Shown: positions 1 through 5,961 of the stretch, one piece after another | Numbering within the stretch: position 1 is the first letter of the stretch | Layout of the letters: every line of letters starts with the position of its first letter | Source: Spirochaetota bacterium | Lineage (GTDB): Bacteria > Spirochaetota > UBA4802 > UBA5550 | Reading direction: 5' to 3' | DNA: 5,961 bases | Assembly: GCA_022704585.1 (NCBI GenBank) | Contig: JAKJGD010000146.1 | Span: forward strand, 1 to 5,961 | Position numbers and translations under genes: made by a program | Notes under the pieces: generated by a model | Seen by the model: the letters and a program-made list of their open reading frames with translations, nothing else | What the model was told of the DNA's origin: nothing | The model's database searches: none

Positions 1-670
1 CTTCACCTATGCGTCCTACTGGAAGTCGCTCACCAAGGTAAGCGGCGATTATTTCGACATCGTGACGCTGGACAAAAACCGGACCGGCATCATCATCATC
101 GACGTTACCGGCCACGGGGTGCCTGCGGCCCTCGTCACCATGGTGCTCAAGGAGGTCTTCAACCGCGCAGCGCCCCTGTACGACGACCCGGCGGAGCTGA
201 TCTGCCATCTCAACACGGATATCATCAGCCTCCTCTCCAAAAACGAGATCGTGATGGGCGTTTATTTCACCGGCATCTACATCATCTTCGACGGCAAAGA
301 GACACTCTCCTACTGCAATGCGGGACATGACCCCGGCCTCCTGGTAAACGCGAAAACAGGGGAGATAACCTCTCTCACACGGTCGGGGAGCCCTCTCGGC
401 GTCATCGTCGAGATGAACAAAAGCTACAAGTCCGAGACCCTGCCCCTGGGGAAGGGAGACCGCGTCTATCTCTACACCGATGGCATCGTGGAGTGCCGCA
501 ACCTGTCGAAGAAGGAATTCGGCCTCGACGGCCTGATCGCGTCCATCGTGAAAACACGCGCCTCGTCCCCGCAGGAAAGCGTCGATACGATCGTCGCCGA
601 CATACATGAGCATATCGGCTCCGGCAGGCAGCGGGACGACGCGACGCTCCTGCTCATCGAGGCACGGTAG
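1..670 (+). CDS. SpoIIE/PP2C-type serine phosphatase, 3' part (5'-truncated)
   Basis: This is the C-terminal catalytic domain of a SpoIIE-family (PPM/PP2C-like) protein phosphatase. The open frame runs in from the window edge, with its first full codon at base 2, giving 222 visible residues and a TAG stop at 668-670. Seen in order: GDYFDI (fragment residues 15-20), IDVTGHGVPAAL (about 33-44), YCNAGHDPGLL (about 104-114), LYTDGIVEC (about 157-165) and RDDATLLL (about 211-218). The aspartates in GDYFD, DVTGHG, TDG and DDAT are the family's usual Mn/Mg ligands, so the domain looks active. SpoIIE-family enzymes generally dephosphorylate anti-anti-sigma (STAS) proteins or similar partners, and commonly carry N-terminal sensor, HAMP, GAF or receiver domains; any such part here is outside the window. 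A GTG at 62 is an internal valine, because conserved catalytic sequence precedes it. The next gene starts 8 bases after the stop, implying an operon. Substrate and signal cannot be told from this fragment. Confidence 0.93.
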   Translation, partial: FTYASYWKSLTKVSGDYFDIVTLDKNRTGIIIIDVTGHGVPAALVTMVLKEVFNRAAPLYDDPAELICHLNTDIISLLSKNEIVMGVYFTGIYIIFDGKETLSYCNAGHDPGLLVNAKTGEITSLTRSGSPLGVIVEMNKSYKSETLPLGKGDRVYLYTDGIVECRNLSKKEFGLDGLIASIVKTRASSPQESVDTIVADIHEHIGSGRQRDDATLLLIEAR

Positions 671-678
671 GCGCCGCC

Positions 679-2055
679 ATGCTCGCCCGGGAATACAAGG
701 CGGAAATCACGCTTGTCCTCGTTACGGCATTCGTCATCTCGTTCATGGCCCTCCTTAACGACATCAACCGTCAGATCAGGATCAAGGAGCTGCGCATCTA
801 TTTGCTGAGCAGCAACCGCGAGGACAACAATATCGACCACATCGGCCTGGTGATGAAATACCAGCTCCATAAAAAAATGTACGAGAACCGCCTGAGCCAG
901 GACGAGGCAGACCTCATCGAGTCGAGGGTCAACGCCATCCTCAATGCCGCCTCGACGGACCGGGCCGTGTCCATGGACCGGTACCGCTATCTCTCGCTCC
1001 CCACGCTCTGGACCATAAACGCCATGCGCTTCCTCATAGGCAAGGCCCCCATCGTGGACCCGAGCGAGGACAGCGCCCACTCCTATCTCGAGGCGGCCTA
1101 CTACTACGAGCGGAACAACTGCTACGCCCGCGCGCTCGAGTCGTACGGCAGGGCGTTCGAAAGGGAGCGGAACAACGCGGCCCTTGCCTCGAGCATCATC
1201 CTGCACCAGGGGTTCTGCCAGTCGATACTCGGCAATTACAACGATGCGAAGGAGCGCTACCAGACGGTGATCCGGATCTACGGCGACCGTCCTCTCGCGG
1301 CCACGGCAATCATACTCCTCAGGTATATCGAGGGGTTCAAGTCCGAGCTCGACCGCGTCCTGAAGGAGGAGCCGGATTCGGTGGAGAAAAGCGACAAGCT
1401 CTACAAGCTGATCGCGTTCAGGGAAGCGATGGCCGTCATCAGCAGGGTCGAGAAGACGGCCCCCCCGGCAGAGCGGGCGCGGGTCGGGTATCTCAAGGGC
1501 CGCATATACGAGGACCTCTCCGAGAAGGAAAAGGCGATCGATACTTACCAGGGGATCGTTGCGGACGACCCGTCGTCGCAGTACGCGCGCCTGGCGAACC
1601 GGCGGATTTACCTGGCCGGGACCACGGCCTCCAACGGCGCCAAGGTGCGGAACCTCGCGATAATCAACAACCGGACGCTCAACGACCCGGTCCTGGAAAA
1701 AATGAAGGACCAGGAAAAGAAGCTGGTACCGGTGAAGGAAACGGCCCCCCGCGCCCCGGAGGAGGCCCGGGTGGAAGATGAAGCGGCCAGGCCGGTCATA
1801 GACATCGAAAAGCTGGAAACGAAAAAAAAGGTTGAAGAGGCGGACGCGCTTGTCCGGGACCTTGGGAATACAATCGATGCCGGGGAAGAAAATGCGCAGG
1901 CCTGTCAGGTTTCCTGGAGGATAACCACGGCCGAGGGAAACATCTTCGTGGGCGAGATTACGGCCGAGACCGAGGAAAAAATCACCCTCAAGACCCTCAT
2001 CGGAAACGTCACCATTCCCGTAAACAAAATCGTGAAGCGGGAGAAGACGCGGTAG
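679..2055 (+). CDS. Membrane-anchored TPR protein with C-terminal small beta module
   Basis: No named family is recognised for this 458-residue protein. A single hydrophobic segment at about residues 9-27, with no cleavage or lipobox motif, suggests a signal anchor with the rest outside the cytoplasm, though orientation is not certain. TPR-like helix pairs appear at about 133-166 (AAYYYERNNCYARALESYGR), 171-204 (GFCQSILGNYNDAKERY) and 267-300 (YLKGRIYEDLSEKEKAIDTY), so it is probably a protein-binding scaffold. Residues 340-395 are charged, rich in Lys, Glu and Pro, and probably form a flexible or coiled linker. Residues 411-453 form a compact beta-rich module (TTAEGNIFVGEI, then LIGNVTIPVNKIV) resembling the N-terminal module of the barrel protein encoded at 4388-5308. 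The ATG lies 8 bases after the phosphatase stop; GGTAGG overlapping that stop is only a weak Shine-Dalgarno, so translational coupling is likely. The pairing suggests it works with the phosphatase, possibly in envelope signalling or assembly; that role is inferred. Confidence 0.9.
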   Translation: MLAREYKAEITLVLVTAFVISFMALLNDINRQIRIKELRIYLLSSNREDNNIDHIGLVMKYQLHKKMYENRLSQDEADLIESRVNAILNAASTDRAVSMDRYRYLSLPTLWTINAMRFLIGKAPIVDPSEDSAHSYLEAAYYYERNNCYARALESYGRAFERERNNAALASSIILHQGFCQSILGNYNDAKERYQTVIRIYGDRPLAATAIILLRYIEGFKSELDRVLKEEPDSVEKSDKLYKLIAFREAMAVISRVEKTAPPAERARVGYLKGRIYEDLSEKEKAIDTYQGIVADDPSSQYARLANRRIYLAGTTASNGAKVRNLAIINNRTLNDPVLEKMKDQEKKLVPVKETAPRAPEEARVEDEAARPVIDIEKLETKKKVEEADALVRDLGNTIDAGEENAQACQVSWRITTAEGNIFVGEITAETEEKITLKTLIGNVTIPVNKIVKREKTR

Positions 2056-2059
2056 GCCC

Positions 2060-4312
2060 TTACGGGGAGATGGTCACATATGTTGAGCCGGTCCTCTGAT
2101 TTTCATAGCTGAGCTTTATCCAGTCCGCGGACCGGGCCGTGCTCGAGATCCTGAGCTCGTCCATCTGGCCGGGCCAGCACACGGTCTCGTTATCATCCTG
2201 CGCAACTTTCGTTATCGTCGAAATTGATGCGGTAATGCTTGAAGGGGACCCCTGTGTCGAGATTGTTTGCGAGACACCGTTTTTGTATATGGCCCCGGCA
2301 TTGGTCGCCGTATTGAAGGTGAGGGTCATAAACACCCAGGTATTGAACGGGTAAAACGTGTTTGGATCAACCGGTGCATAAAAATAATTATTACCGTCAA
2401 CATACAGGCTCGCTGCGATTTCACTCCCGGCGTTTGGATCGAGATAGTATTGCCATCCATTCGAGCTGAAACCTGATACCTTTGCATAGAGCGGGACCCA
2501 GGGTGACAGCCAGGAACTGTTCCTTCGTATCCAGAAGGACAGGGTTATGCTGTCCGGTTGAAGCAAGGTATTAGCGCCCATGCTCACCATGTTATTGGTG
2601 CCGTCAAAGTTGAGCCCCTTCCCCACCTGTCCCGTAATGCTGTCCCCGGCAGCCATGCCGCCCGGTGTGCCGTCAATATTGTTGTCAGTGCTATCCGCGA
2701 TAGTGCCACCTGACGGGTCTTCGCCCATGTGCCACACGCCCGCGTACCCGTTCGTGGAGTTGAACACGCCAGACGGATTCTGGCCATCCGGGGCCGTGGC
2801 ATTGCCGAAGTACATGGTAAACTGGTCCGTGGTGCCGCTGTGGACCAGCGGGTAGCGCACCCACACCTCCGCCAGGTTGTTCGCCTGGTCCCAGCGCTCG
2901 ATCTCATAGTCAAGCGCGCCGTATGTTGCGTCGTAAAACCGTATGTCCGGCGCGCCCGCACGGACCGCGTCTATTATCGCTGCATCAGTGATTCTCACGA
3001 GGACCGGGAAATGGCTCACGTTACCGGCAAGGCCCAGGGCCGGCGTATTCAGGGTAATCGTTCTTGTTTCGGAATAATCCGCATACGCCCCCTTGACCAC
3101 GGACACGCTCGTTATGTTGCAGGTCGGATTGTCATCGCCCCGCACGTAAATTGTGAAGCTGCCGGCCGGTAGCGCGTCGAAGCCCGGGATTTCGGACAGC
3201 GTGGTGACGCCGGAGGCCGCGCCGTCGAGCCAGGCTCCGCTGTTAATTCTCATATCATGCGTGTTGGATGGTACCGTATCACTGAAAGTAAGAGTATCGG
3301 TCCCCTCGACCGTCGCTCCAGACGATGGTGAGCTTATCGTAATAGTAGACCCAGTTTTCGTAAGATTGGCAACTTCCACGTGATTGCAGGAGTCAATCGT
3401 TGCAGTGCCCCTGATATAAAGTGTAAACGAACTCGGTAGCGAGTTGAAATTTGTTATTGCCGAAAAGGTCGAGCCGCTTGTGATCGGATACCAGTTGGTT
3501 CCGTCCCCTGAAGCCTGGTGCGTCGTTTCCAGCGTATCGCTATCAGTGAATGTTATCGCAGTGCCGCCGCACACGCTCGCACCGGAAGAGGGAGAAGTTA
3601 CCGAAAGCGTCACGTCCTTCTTGTGAAGGGAAATGCTTGTCTGATTACAGCCATCCATTCCCCTCAGGTAAAATGTAAAGTCTGAATCGCAGGCCGCCGC
3701 GCTGAAACCCGGGACCTGGTAAAGCCTGGTGCTGTTGCTTGTGAACGACACCCACGATGTTCCATTGACGCTGGCCTGCCATGAGGTTTCCAGCGTATCG
3801 CTGTCCGTAAAGGTGATCCGGTCGTGGCCGCACACCTGCGCGCCGGATGCAGGTGAATTTATCGCAAGGGTAAGGCCCTGTTTCACCACGCTCACCCTGA
3901 TGGAGTTGCACAGGTTTTCGCCCGCCAGGTAAAAGGTGAAATCGACGCCGCAGGGAAAGGCCAGTTCGTCCGTGAAGCCGGGTATGTCGGAAATCACGGT
4001 CACGCCGCTCACCGCCTCGATCCAGTTTTCCTTGTCCAGCGAGACCCGGTGGTAGGTTTCCGATGCGTCCGCGTCGCTGAAGATGAGGGGCTGGTGGCCG
4101 CACACCTGCGCGTCAGGCAGGGGAACCGCACACGAGACGGTCGGCTCCAGCGCGACGCATTTCGCGACGGGAATATACTTGAGGTCGGATTCCGTGAGCA
4201 CGCTGAAGCCGTTGTTGCAGCCGGTCAGCACGGATACCAGCATGACGCACGCGTAAACGGCCATGCGTGCGAAGGCCCTCTTCGGTCCGAATATGATTGT
4301 CGCGTTTTTCAT
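2060..4312 (-). CDS. Surface lipoprotein: four Ig-like repeats, DUF2341-like and LamG-like domains
   Basis: This is a 750-residue predicted lipoprotein. The N-terminus is basic (K2, K11, R12, R16), then hydrophobic at 17-30, ending in lipobox LTGC with Cys32 as the lipidated residue. Residues 57-408 form four tandem repeats of about 88 residues (annotated separately). Residues 415-530 resemble DUF2341 (PF10102): FPVLVRITD, PDIRFYDA, LDYEIERWD, AEVWVRYPL, MYFGNATA, GVFNSTNGYAGVWHMGE. Residues 531-740 resemble a LamG/concanavalin-like jelly roll (Laminin_G_3 type): GKGLNFDGTNNMVSMG, ITLSFWIRR, TWVFMTLTFN, GAIYKNG, GQMDELRISSTARSADWI. DUF2341 followed by LamG is a common pairing in large secreted proteins; LamG folds often bind glycans or proteins, so adhesion or matrix binding is the likely role, but no ligand can be named. 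ATG at 4312 is preferred because it supplies the basic n-region, although no good Shine-Dalgarno precedes it. Met17 (4264) has GAGGG 11 bases upstream but would give an uncharged, very short signal. It probably follows the barrel gene in one transcript. Confidence 0.92.
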   Translation of the reverse strand: MKNATIIFGPKRAFARMAVYACVMLVSVLTGCNNGFSVLTESDLKYIPVAKCVALEPTVSCAVPLPDAQVCGHQPLIFSDADASETYHRVSLDKENWIEAVSGVTVISDIPGFTDELAFPCGVDFTFYLAGENLCNSIRVSVVKQGLTLAINSPASGAQVCGHDRITFTDSDTLETSWQASVNGTSWVSFTSNSTRLYQVPGFSAAACDSDFTFYLRGMDGCNQTSISLHKKDVTLSVTSPSSGASVCGGTAITFTDSDTLETTHQASGDGTNWYPITSGSTFSAITNFNSLPSSFTLYIRGTATIDSCNHVEVANLTKTGSTITISSPSSGATVEGTDTLTFSDTVPSNTHDMRINSGAWLDGAASGVTTLSEIPGFDALPAGSFTIYVRGDDNPTCNITSVSVVKGAYADYSETRTITLNTPALGLAGNVSHFPVLVRITDAAIIDAVRAGAPDIRFYDATYGALDYEIERWDQANNLAEVWVRYPLVHSGTTDQFTMYFGNATAPDGQNPSGVFNSTNGYAGVWHMGEDPSGGTIADSTDNNIDGTPGGMAAGDSITGQVGKGLNFDGTNNMVSMGANTLLQPDSITLSFWIRRNSSWLSPWVPLYAKVSGFSSNGWQYYLDPNAGSEIAASLYVDGNNYFYAPVDPNTFYPFNTWVFMTLTFNTATNAGAIYKNGVSQTISTQGSPSSITASISTITKVAQDDNETVCWPGQMDELRISSTARSADWIKLSYENQRTGSTYVTISP
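3089..4144 (-). repeat. Four tandem Ig-like protein repeats inside the lipoprotein
   Basis: Four repeats of 87-89 residues lie at about 57-145, 146-233, 234-321 and 322-408 of the lipoprotein. The shared pattern is SPxSGAxVCG, then ITFTDSDTLET, a Trp near the middle (W97, W187, W274, W361), an IPGF-like turn, FTFYLRG and CN before a closing beta strand. Repeats 2 and 3 are the most alike. The cysteines of VCG and CN are suited to a disulfide, but repeat 4 has VEG in place of VCG and keeps only the CN cysteine (C398), while repeats 1 and 2 carry extra cysteines (C121, C208). DNA identity survives in short patches: an 18-base match at 3825-3842 and 4095-4112, and a 17-base match at 3525-3541 and 3786-3802. 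The fold assignment to an Ig-like beta sandwich is inferred from length and strand pattern. Confidence 0.85.
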
Positions 4313-4339
4313 CTGTTAAGCCCGGATGACGGCCAGTGC

Positions 4340-4372
4340 CCGGCGTGCCCCCTGTATGGTACAGCACGGCGG
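4340..4372 (-). other. Imperfect hairpin between barrel gene and lipoprotein gene
   Basis: In the 75-base gap between the barrel gene stop and the lipoprotein start, the minus-strand transcript can fold. The arm read from 4372 to 4360 (CCGCCGTGCTGTA) pairs with the arm from 4356 to 4340, around a CCA loop, with a bulge of four G and one mismatch. No U-run follows, so it is not a standard intrinsic terminator. It could be an RNA-processing or stability element that alters the ratio of the two products, or a chance fold in GC-rich DNA. Confidence 0.35.
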
Positions 4373-4387
4373 CGCCAATCGTGCAAC

Positions 4388-5308
4388 TTATTTTAATATC
4401 GGCGAAGACCAGAGACGGTATGAGAACCCCACGGACCCGCCGACGGCATGCACCGGCAGGCCGCTGTCCATGATATACATATACCGTACCTGTGCCGAGA
4501 GTGAAAACTCCTTTACATGATACTCATACCCCGCGAGAAGCGTCATGAGAAAATGGACGCCGGACCGGCGCCGCGGGAGATCCCGGTTTATCGCGTCGAA
4601 GTAACCGGCCCCGGGAAGCCCGGCCAGCAGGAGGCTGCCCCAGCTGTTTTTATAAGCCGGGACCAGCCAGGCGGGTCCGGCCTGGGCGAAATACCCGGTC
4701 AGTCTCTGGTTTGATTTACAGAAGACAGCCCGCTCGAAATCGAGGTAACCGGCCTCAAAGCGTATCCCCGGTATGCCCATATGCCCCTTCCGGAAGAGGC
4801 CTTCAAGGCCCTGGTCATAGGTCACTTGCAGCGTCATGCCCCCGGGAACCTTGTTCATCAGGCCGCCGGTCACCATGGCGTAGTACGCGGCCGAAAATCC
4901 AATGCGGCCGAAAAACCAACCCGGCTCCCTTGTGCCGTAATCTTTCAGTGGCTTGCGTTTTGATATCATCTTGAGGGAGGTTTCCTCTTCCCTCTCCTTC
5001 TTTTTCTTTATACCGTCTTCGATGTTTCTCTTGATTTTTTCCTCATCAACCTTGATGTTCAGTTTCAGCTGGATCTTCACGTCTTCCTTGTACGACCGGG
5101 TCTCGTATTTCTCCTTTACGTTTTTTTTCATGACGGTAAACGTACCATATGAATTGGCGATCACGTAATGAGTGTCGGTCTCCTCAATTATCTTGCAGAT
5201 TATAACGGTCCCGTCGGAAAGCCTGAACGTGTCGGCACGAGCCCCCATCCCATGGAACAGGAGAAATCCTGCCAGCGCAAACGATAATGCCCATTTTGCA
5301 TTTCTCAT
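4388..5308 (-). CDS. Exported beta-module protein with putative outer-membrane barrel
   Basis: No named family is recognised for this 306-residue protein. Residues 1-25 form a typical signal peptide: basic MRNAK, hydrophobic core to about residue 19, and a signal peptidase I site at ARA before D26. Residues 27-71 form a small beta-rich module (LSDGTVIICKIIEETDTHYV, then YGTFTVMKKNVKEKYETR) like the C-terminal module of the TPR protein at 679-2055. Residues 72-125 are very rich in Lys and Glu. Residues 131-300 alternate hydrophobic and polar residues with many Gly and aromatic residues (FGRIGFSAAYY, GYFAQAGPAWLV, FLMTLLAGYEYHV, FSLSAQVRYMYI, GGSVGFSYRLW), which fits a small 8-strand-type outer-membrane barrel. 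The chain ends SSPILK after YRLW rather than on a terminal aromatic, which is atypical. The frame is open back to an ATG at 5416, but the added 36 residues are polar and would bury the signal peptide. The chosen ATG has GGGAAGGGG about 13 bases upstream, a little distant. It probably leads a two-gene operon with the lipoprotein. Confidence 0.87.
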   Translation of the reverse strand: MRNAKWALSFALAGFLLFHGMGARADTFRLSDGTVIICKIIEETDTHYVIANSYGTFTVMKKNVKEKYETRSYKEDVKIQLKLNIKVDEEKIKRNIEDGIKKKKEREEETSLKMISKRKPLKDYGTREPGWFFGRIGFSAAYYAMVTGGLMNKVPGGMTLQVTYDQGLEGLFRKGHMGIPGIRFEAGYLDFERAVFCKSNQRLTGYFAQAGPAWLVPAYKNSWGSLLLAGLPGAGYFDAINRDLPRRRSGVHFLMTLLAGYEYHVKEFSLSAQVRYMYIMDSGLPVHAVGGSVGFSYRLWSSPILK

Positions 5309-5508
5309 ACCCAGGACAAAACCCCTTCCCGCAACCGGTACCGCATTGTCAGATTCATCCCCATCCCCATGATACTGCCCGCATGATTGCACCGGAGAAG
5401 CTCCTTCGGCGCCCATATCCGCTCATAGCAGGCGACAAATCAACTCACACGGACCCGTAAAATAAGTCAATTGCCAAATGCACTTGATTAACCGAACCTG
5501 TGCCCAGT

Positions 5509-5587
5509 CGCGGCTCTGACCCCCAGATCTTGCAGACGCGGCTCTGACCCCGAGCCTCTCAGTTATTATAGACGAGGCTCTGACCTT
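5509..5587. repeat. Three-copy short repeat cluster (core GGCTCTGACC)
   Basis: The 15-base unit CGCGGCTCTGACCCC is present exactly at 5509-5523 and 5537-5551, and with three changes at 5573-5587 (CGAGGCTCTGACCTT). Unit starts are 28 and 36 bases apart. Between copies 2 and 3 an inverted partner, GAGCCTC at 5552-5558, can pair with GAGGCTC at 5574-5580, leaving a 15-base loop. Read on the minus strand the core is GGTCAGAGCC. Short intergenic clusters of this sort resemble REP-type sequences mobilised by REP-associated (Y1/IS200-like) transposases, or the end of a decayed insertion element. No transposase is visible here, so that origin is an inference. Confidence 0.6.
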
Positions 5588-5656
5588 CCTAGCATCTAAA
5601 AATTTCGTTGAGATCAAAATGATATACCACAATCGTGAATTCTTCGACAGTTTTTT

Positions 5657-5685
5657 ATTATAAAAAATTGAATATAAAATTTCAG
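5657..5685 (-). promoter_or_regulatory. Possible sigma-70 promoter for barrel/lipoprotein genes
   Basis: On the minus strand a perfect TATAAT -10 box (5662 to 5657) lies 17 bases from CTGAAA (5685 to 5680), which matches the -35 consensus TTGACA at four of six positions. It sits just after the terminator of the upstream acyl-CoA synthetase, where a new promoter would be expected, but about 350 bases before the barrel gene start, so the leader would carry the repeat cluster. The -10 falls inside a 17-base AT palindrome (5651-5667), and such AT-rich DNA yields matches by chance. Confidence 0.27.
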
Positions 5686-5734
5686 TATCCAAAAACCCCG
5701 ATTAATAATACTTCACTTAAGGGCATAAGTCAAT

Positions 5735-5759
5735 AAAAAAGCCCAGCCGGGCTTGTTTT
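5735..5759 (-). terminator. Intrinsic terminator after acyl-CoA synthetase
   Basis: The stem AAGCCC (5739-5744) pairs with GGGCTT (5749-5754) around a four-base loop. On the minus strand it is followed by an uninterrupted T tract (5740 to 5735), the usual form of a Rho-independent terminator. It lies about 65 bases after the acyl-CoA synthetase stop, whose transcript it should end. On the plus strand GTTTT follows the stem, so it may also work weakly in that direction, where no gene is seen. Confidence 0.82.
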
Positions 5760-5818
5760 CAAACATAATTGATAAAATATTTCTCTGTATTTCAATCATT
5801 CTGAGCAGAATCTCAATT

Positions 5819-5961
5819 TTATCCGAATTCTTTTACATTAAGCATGGGGAATACTATTTTCCGCAGCTCTTTCTTGGAAAACTTCCCGACGCTGGTTTTC
5901 GGTATCTCCTTGATGAACACCACCTCGTCCGGCAGCCACCATTTCGCTACCCTGGTCTTGA
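5819..5961 (-). CDS. Acyl-CoA synthetase (AMP-binding family), C-terminal end only
   Basis: The last 46 codons of a minus-strand gene enter from the right edge and end at TAA (5821-5819). The visible sequence includes [20 protein letters not shown] followed by [11 protein letters not shown]. This is the closing segment of the C-terminal subdomain of the ANL (AMP-binding) superfamily. IPKTSVGKF corresponds to core motif A10, whose lysine is needed for the adenylation half-reaction. The [10 protein letters not shown] context is typical of medium- and long-chain fatty-acyl-CoA synthetases rather than acetyl-CoA synthetase or nonribosomal peptide modules; such enzymes activate a fatty acid with ATP and CoA. 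The tail after the motif is short ([12 protein letters not shown]), a normal place for the family to end. Chain-length specificity cannot be judged. A terminator hairpin about 65 bases downstream separates it from the barrel gene, so the two are probably independent units. Confidence 0.9.
   Translation of the reverse strand, partial: KTRVAKWWLPDEVVFIKEIPKTSVGKFSKKELRKIVFPMLNVKEFG

Larger units (their letters stand above)
5309..5818. other. Noncoding region between barrel gene and acyl-CoA synthetase
   Basis: About 500 bases hold no gene I can support. From the barrel gene outward there is a GC-rich leader (5309-5460), a short-repeat cluster (5509-5587), a strongly AT-rich stretch (about 5590-5740) with a possible minus-strand promoter, a terminator hairpin (5739-5754) and an AT-rich tail before the acyl-CoA synthetase stop. 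The change from GC-rich genes to AT-rich DNA is sharp. A minus-strand reading frame at 5423-5692 crosses the repeats and resembles no protein family. Confidence 0.7.

Noticed and set aside
472..1206. Minus-strand open frame of 244 codons opposite the phosphatase and TPR genes
   Set aside because: It overlaps two well-supported plus-strand genes, and its Val/Arg/Asp/His-rich translation has no recognisable domain; it is a by-product of GC-rich codon use.
2584..2961. Second minus-strand frame of 125 codons within the lipoprotein gene
   Set aside because: Its Arg/Thr-rich translation is the shifted frame of the DUF2341/LamG coding region, whose true frame carries clear domain motifs.
2729..3172. 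Plus-strand frame of 147 codons opposite the lipoprotein gene
   Set aside because: It is antisense to strongly supported coding sequence and has no recognisable motif.
5351..5371. CATCCC direct repeat in the barrel gene leader
   Set aside because: It is a two-copy, six-base repeat in GC-rich sequence with no visible function.
5430..5465. TTGACT on the minus strand as a promoter -35 near the barrel gene
   Set aside because: No acceptable -10 box lies 16-18 bases downstream of it.
5509..5587. Short repeats as a CRISPR array
   Set aside because: The unit is only about 15 bases, spacers are 13 and 21 bases, the third copy is diverged, and no cas gene is present.
5423..5692. Minus-strand open frame of 89 codons upstream of the barrel gene
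   Set aside because: It translates straight through the noncoding repeat cluster and AT-rich DNA, and shows no domain or plausible ribosome binding site.

Overview
The window comes from a GC-rich bacterium with a Gram-negative type envelope: there is a lipobox lipoprotein, and an exported protein whose C-terminal half looks like an outer-membrane beta-barrel. A SpoIIE-type phosphatase, a TPR protein, a DUF2341/LamG-type surface lipoprotein and an acyl-CoA synthetase side by side would suit an environmental spirochaete or a similar deep-branching lineage. No marker gene fixes the taxonomy, so this placement is a low-confidence inference.

Layout. Bases 1-2055 (+ strand) hold the 3' part of a SpoIIE/PP2C-type Ser/Thr phosphatase. 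Eight bases later comes a 458-residue, membrane-anchored TPR protein, probably in the same operon. Bases 2060-4312 (- strand) hold a 750-residue lipoprotein with four tandem, cysteine-containing Ig-like repeats followed by a DUF2341-like domain and a LamG-like domain. Its stop codon lies only 4 bases from the stop of the converging TPR gene. Bases 4388-5308 (- strand) hold an exported protein made of a small N-terminal beta module, a lysine-rich linker and a putative beta-barrel; it lies upstream of the lipoprotein and is probably co-transcribed with it. About 500 bases of noncoding DNA follow, with three copies of a 15-base GGCTCTGACC-core repeat, an AT-rich stretch with a possible promoter, and a clear intrinsic terminator. 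The last 143 bases (- strand) are the end of an acyl-CoA synthetase, missed by simple ORF calling because its start lies outside the window.

How the genes may work together. Three of the four main proteins are predicted to sit in or on the envelope. The TPR protein and the barrel protein share a small beta module of about 44 residues that aligns without gaps, which hints at a link between the two divergently organised gene pairs. The phosphatase is probably the signalling output of a partner-switching or stress pathway whose sensor part is off the left edge. No defence system, CRISPR array, RNA gene or complete mobile element was seen. The most unusual items are the shared beta module, the four-repeat lipoprotein and the short repeat cluster.
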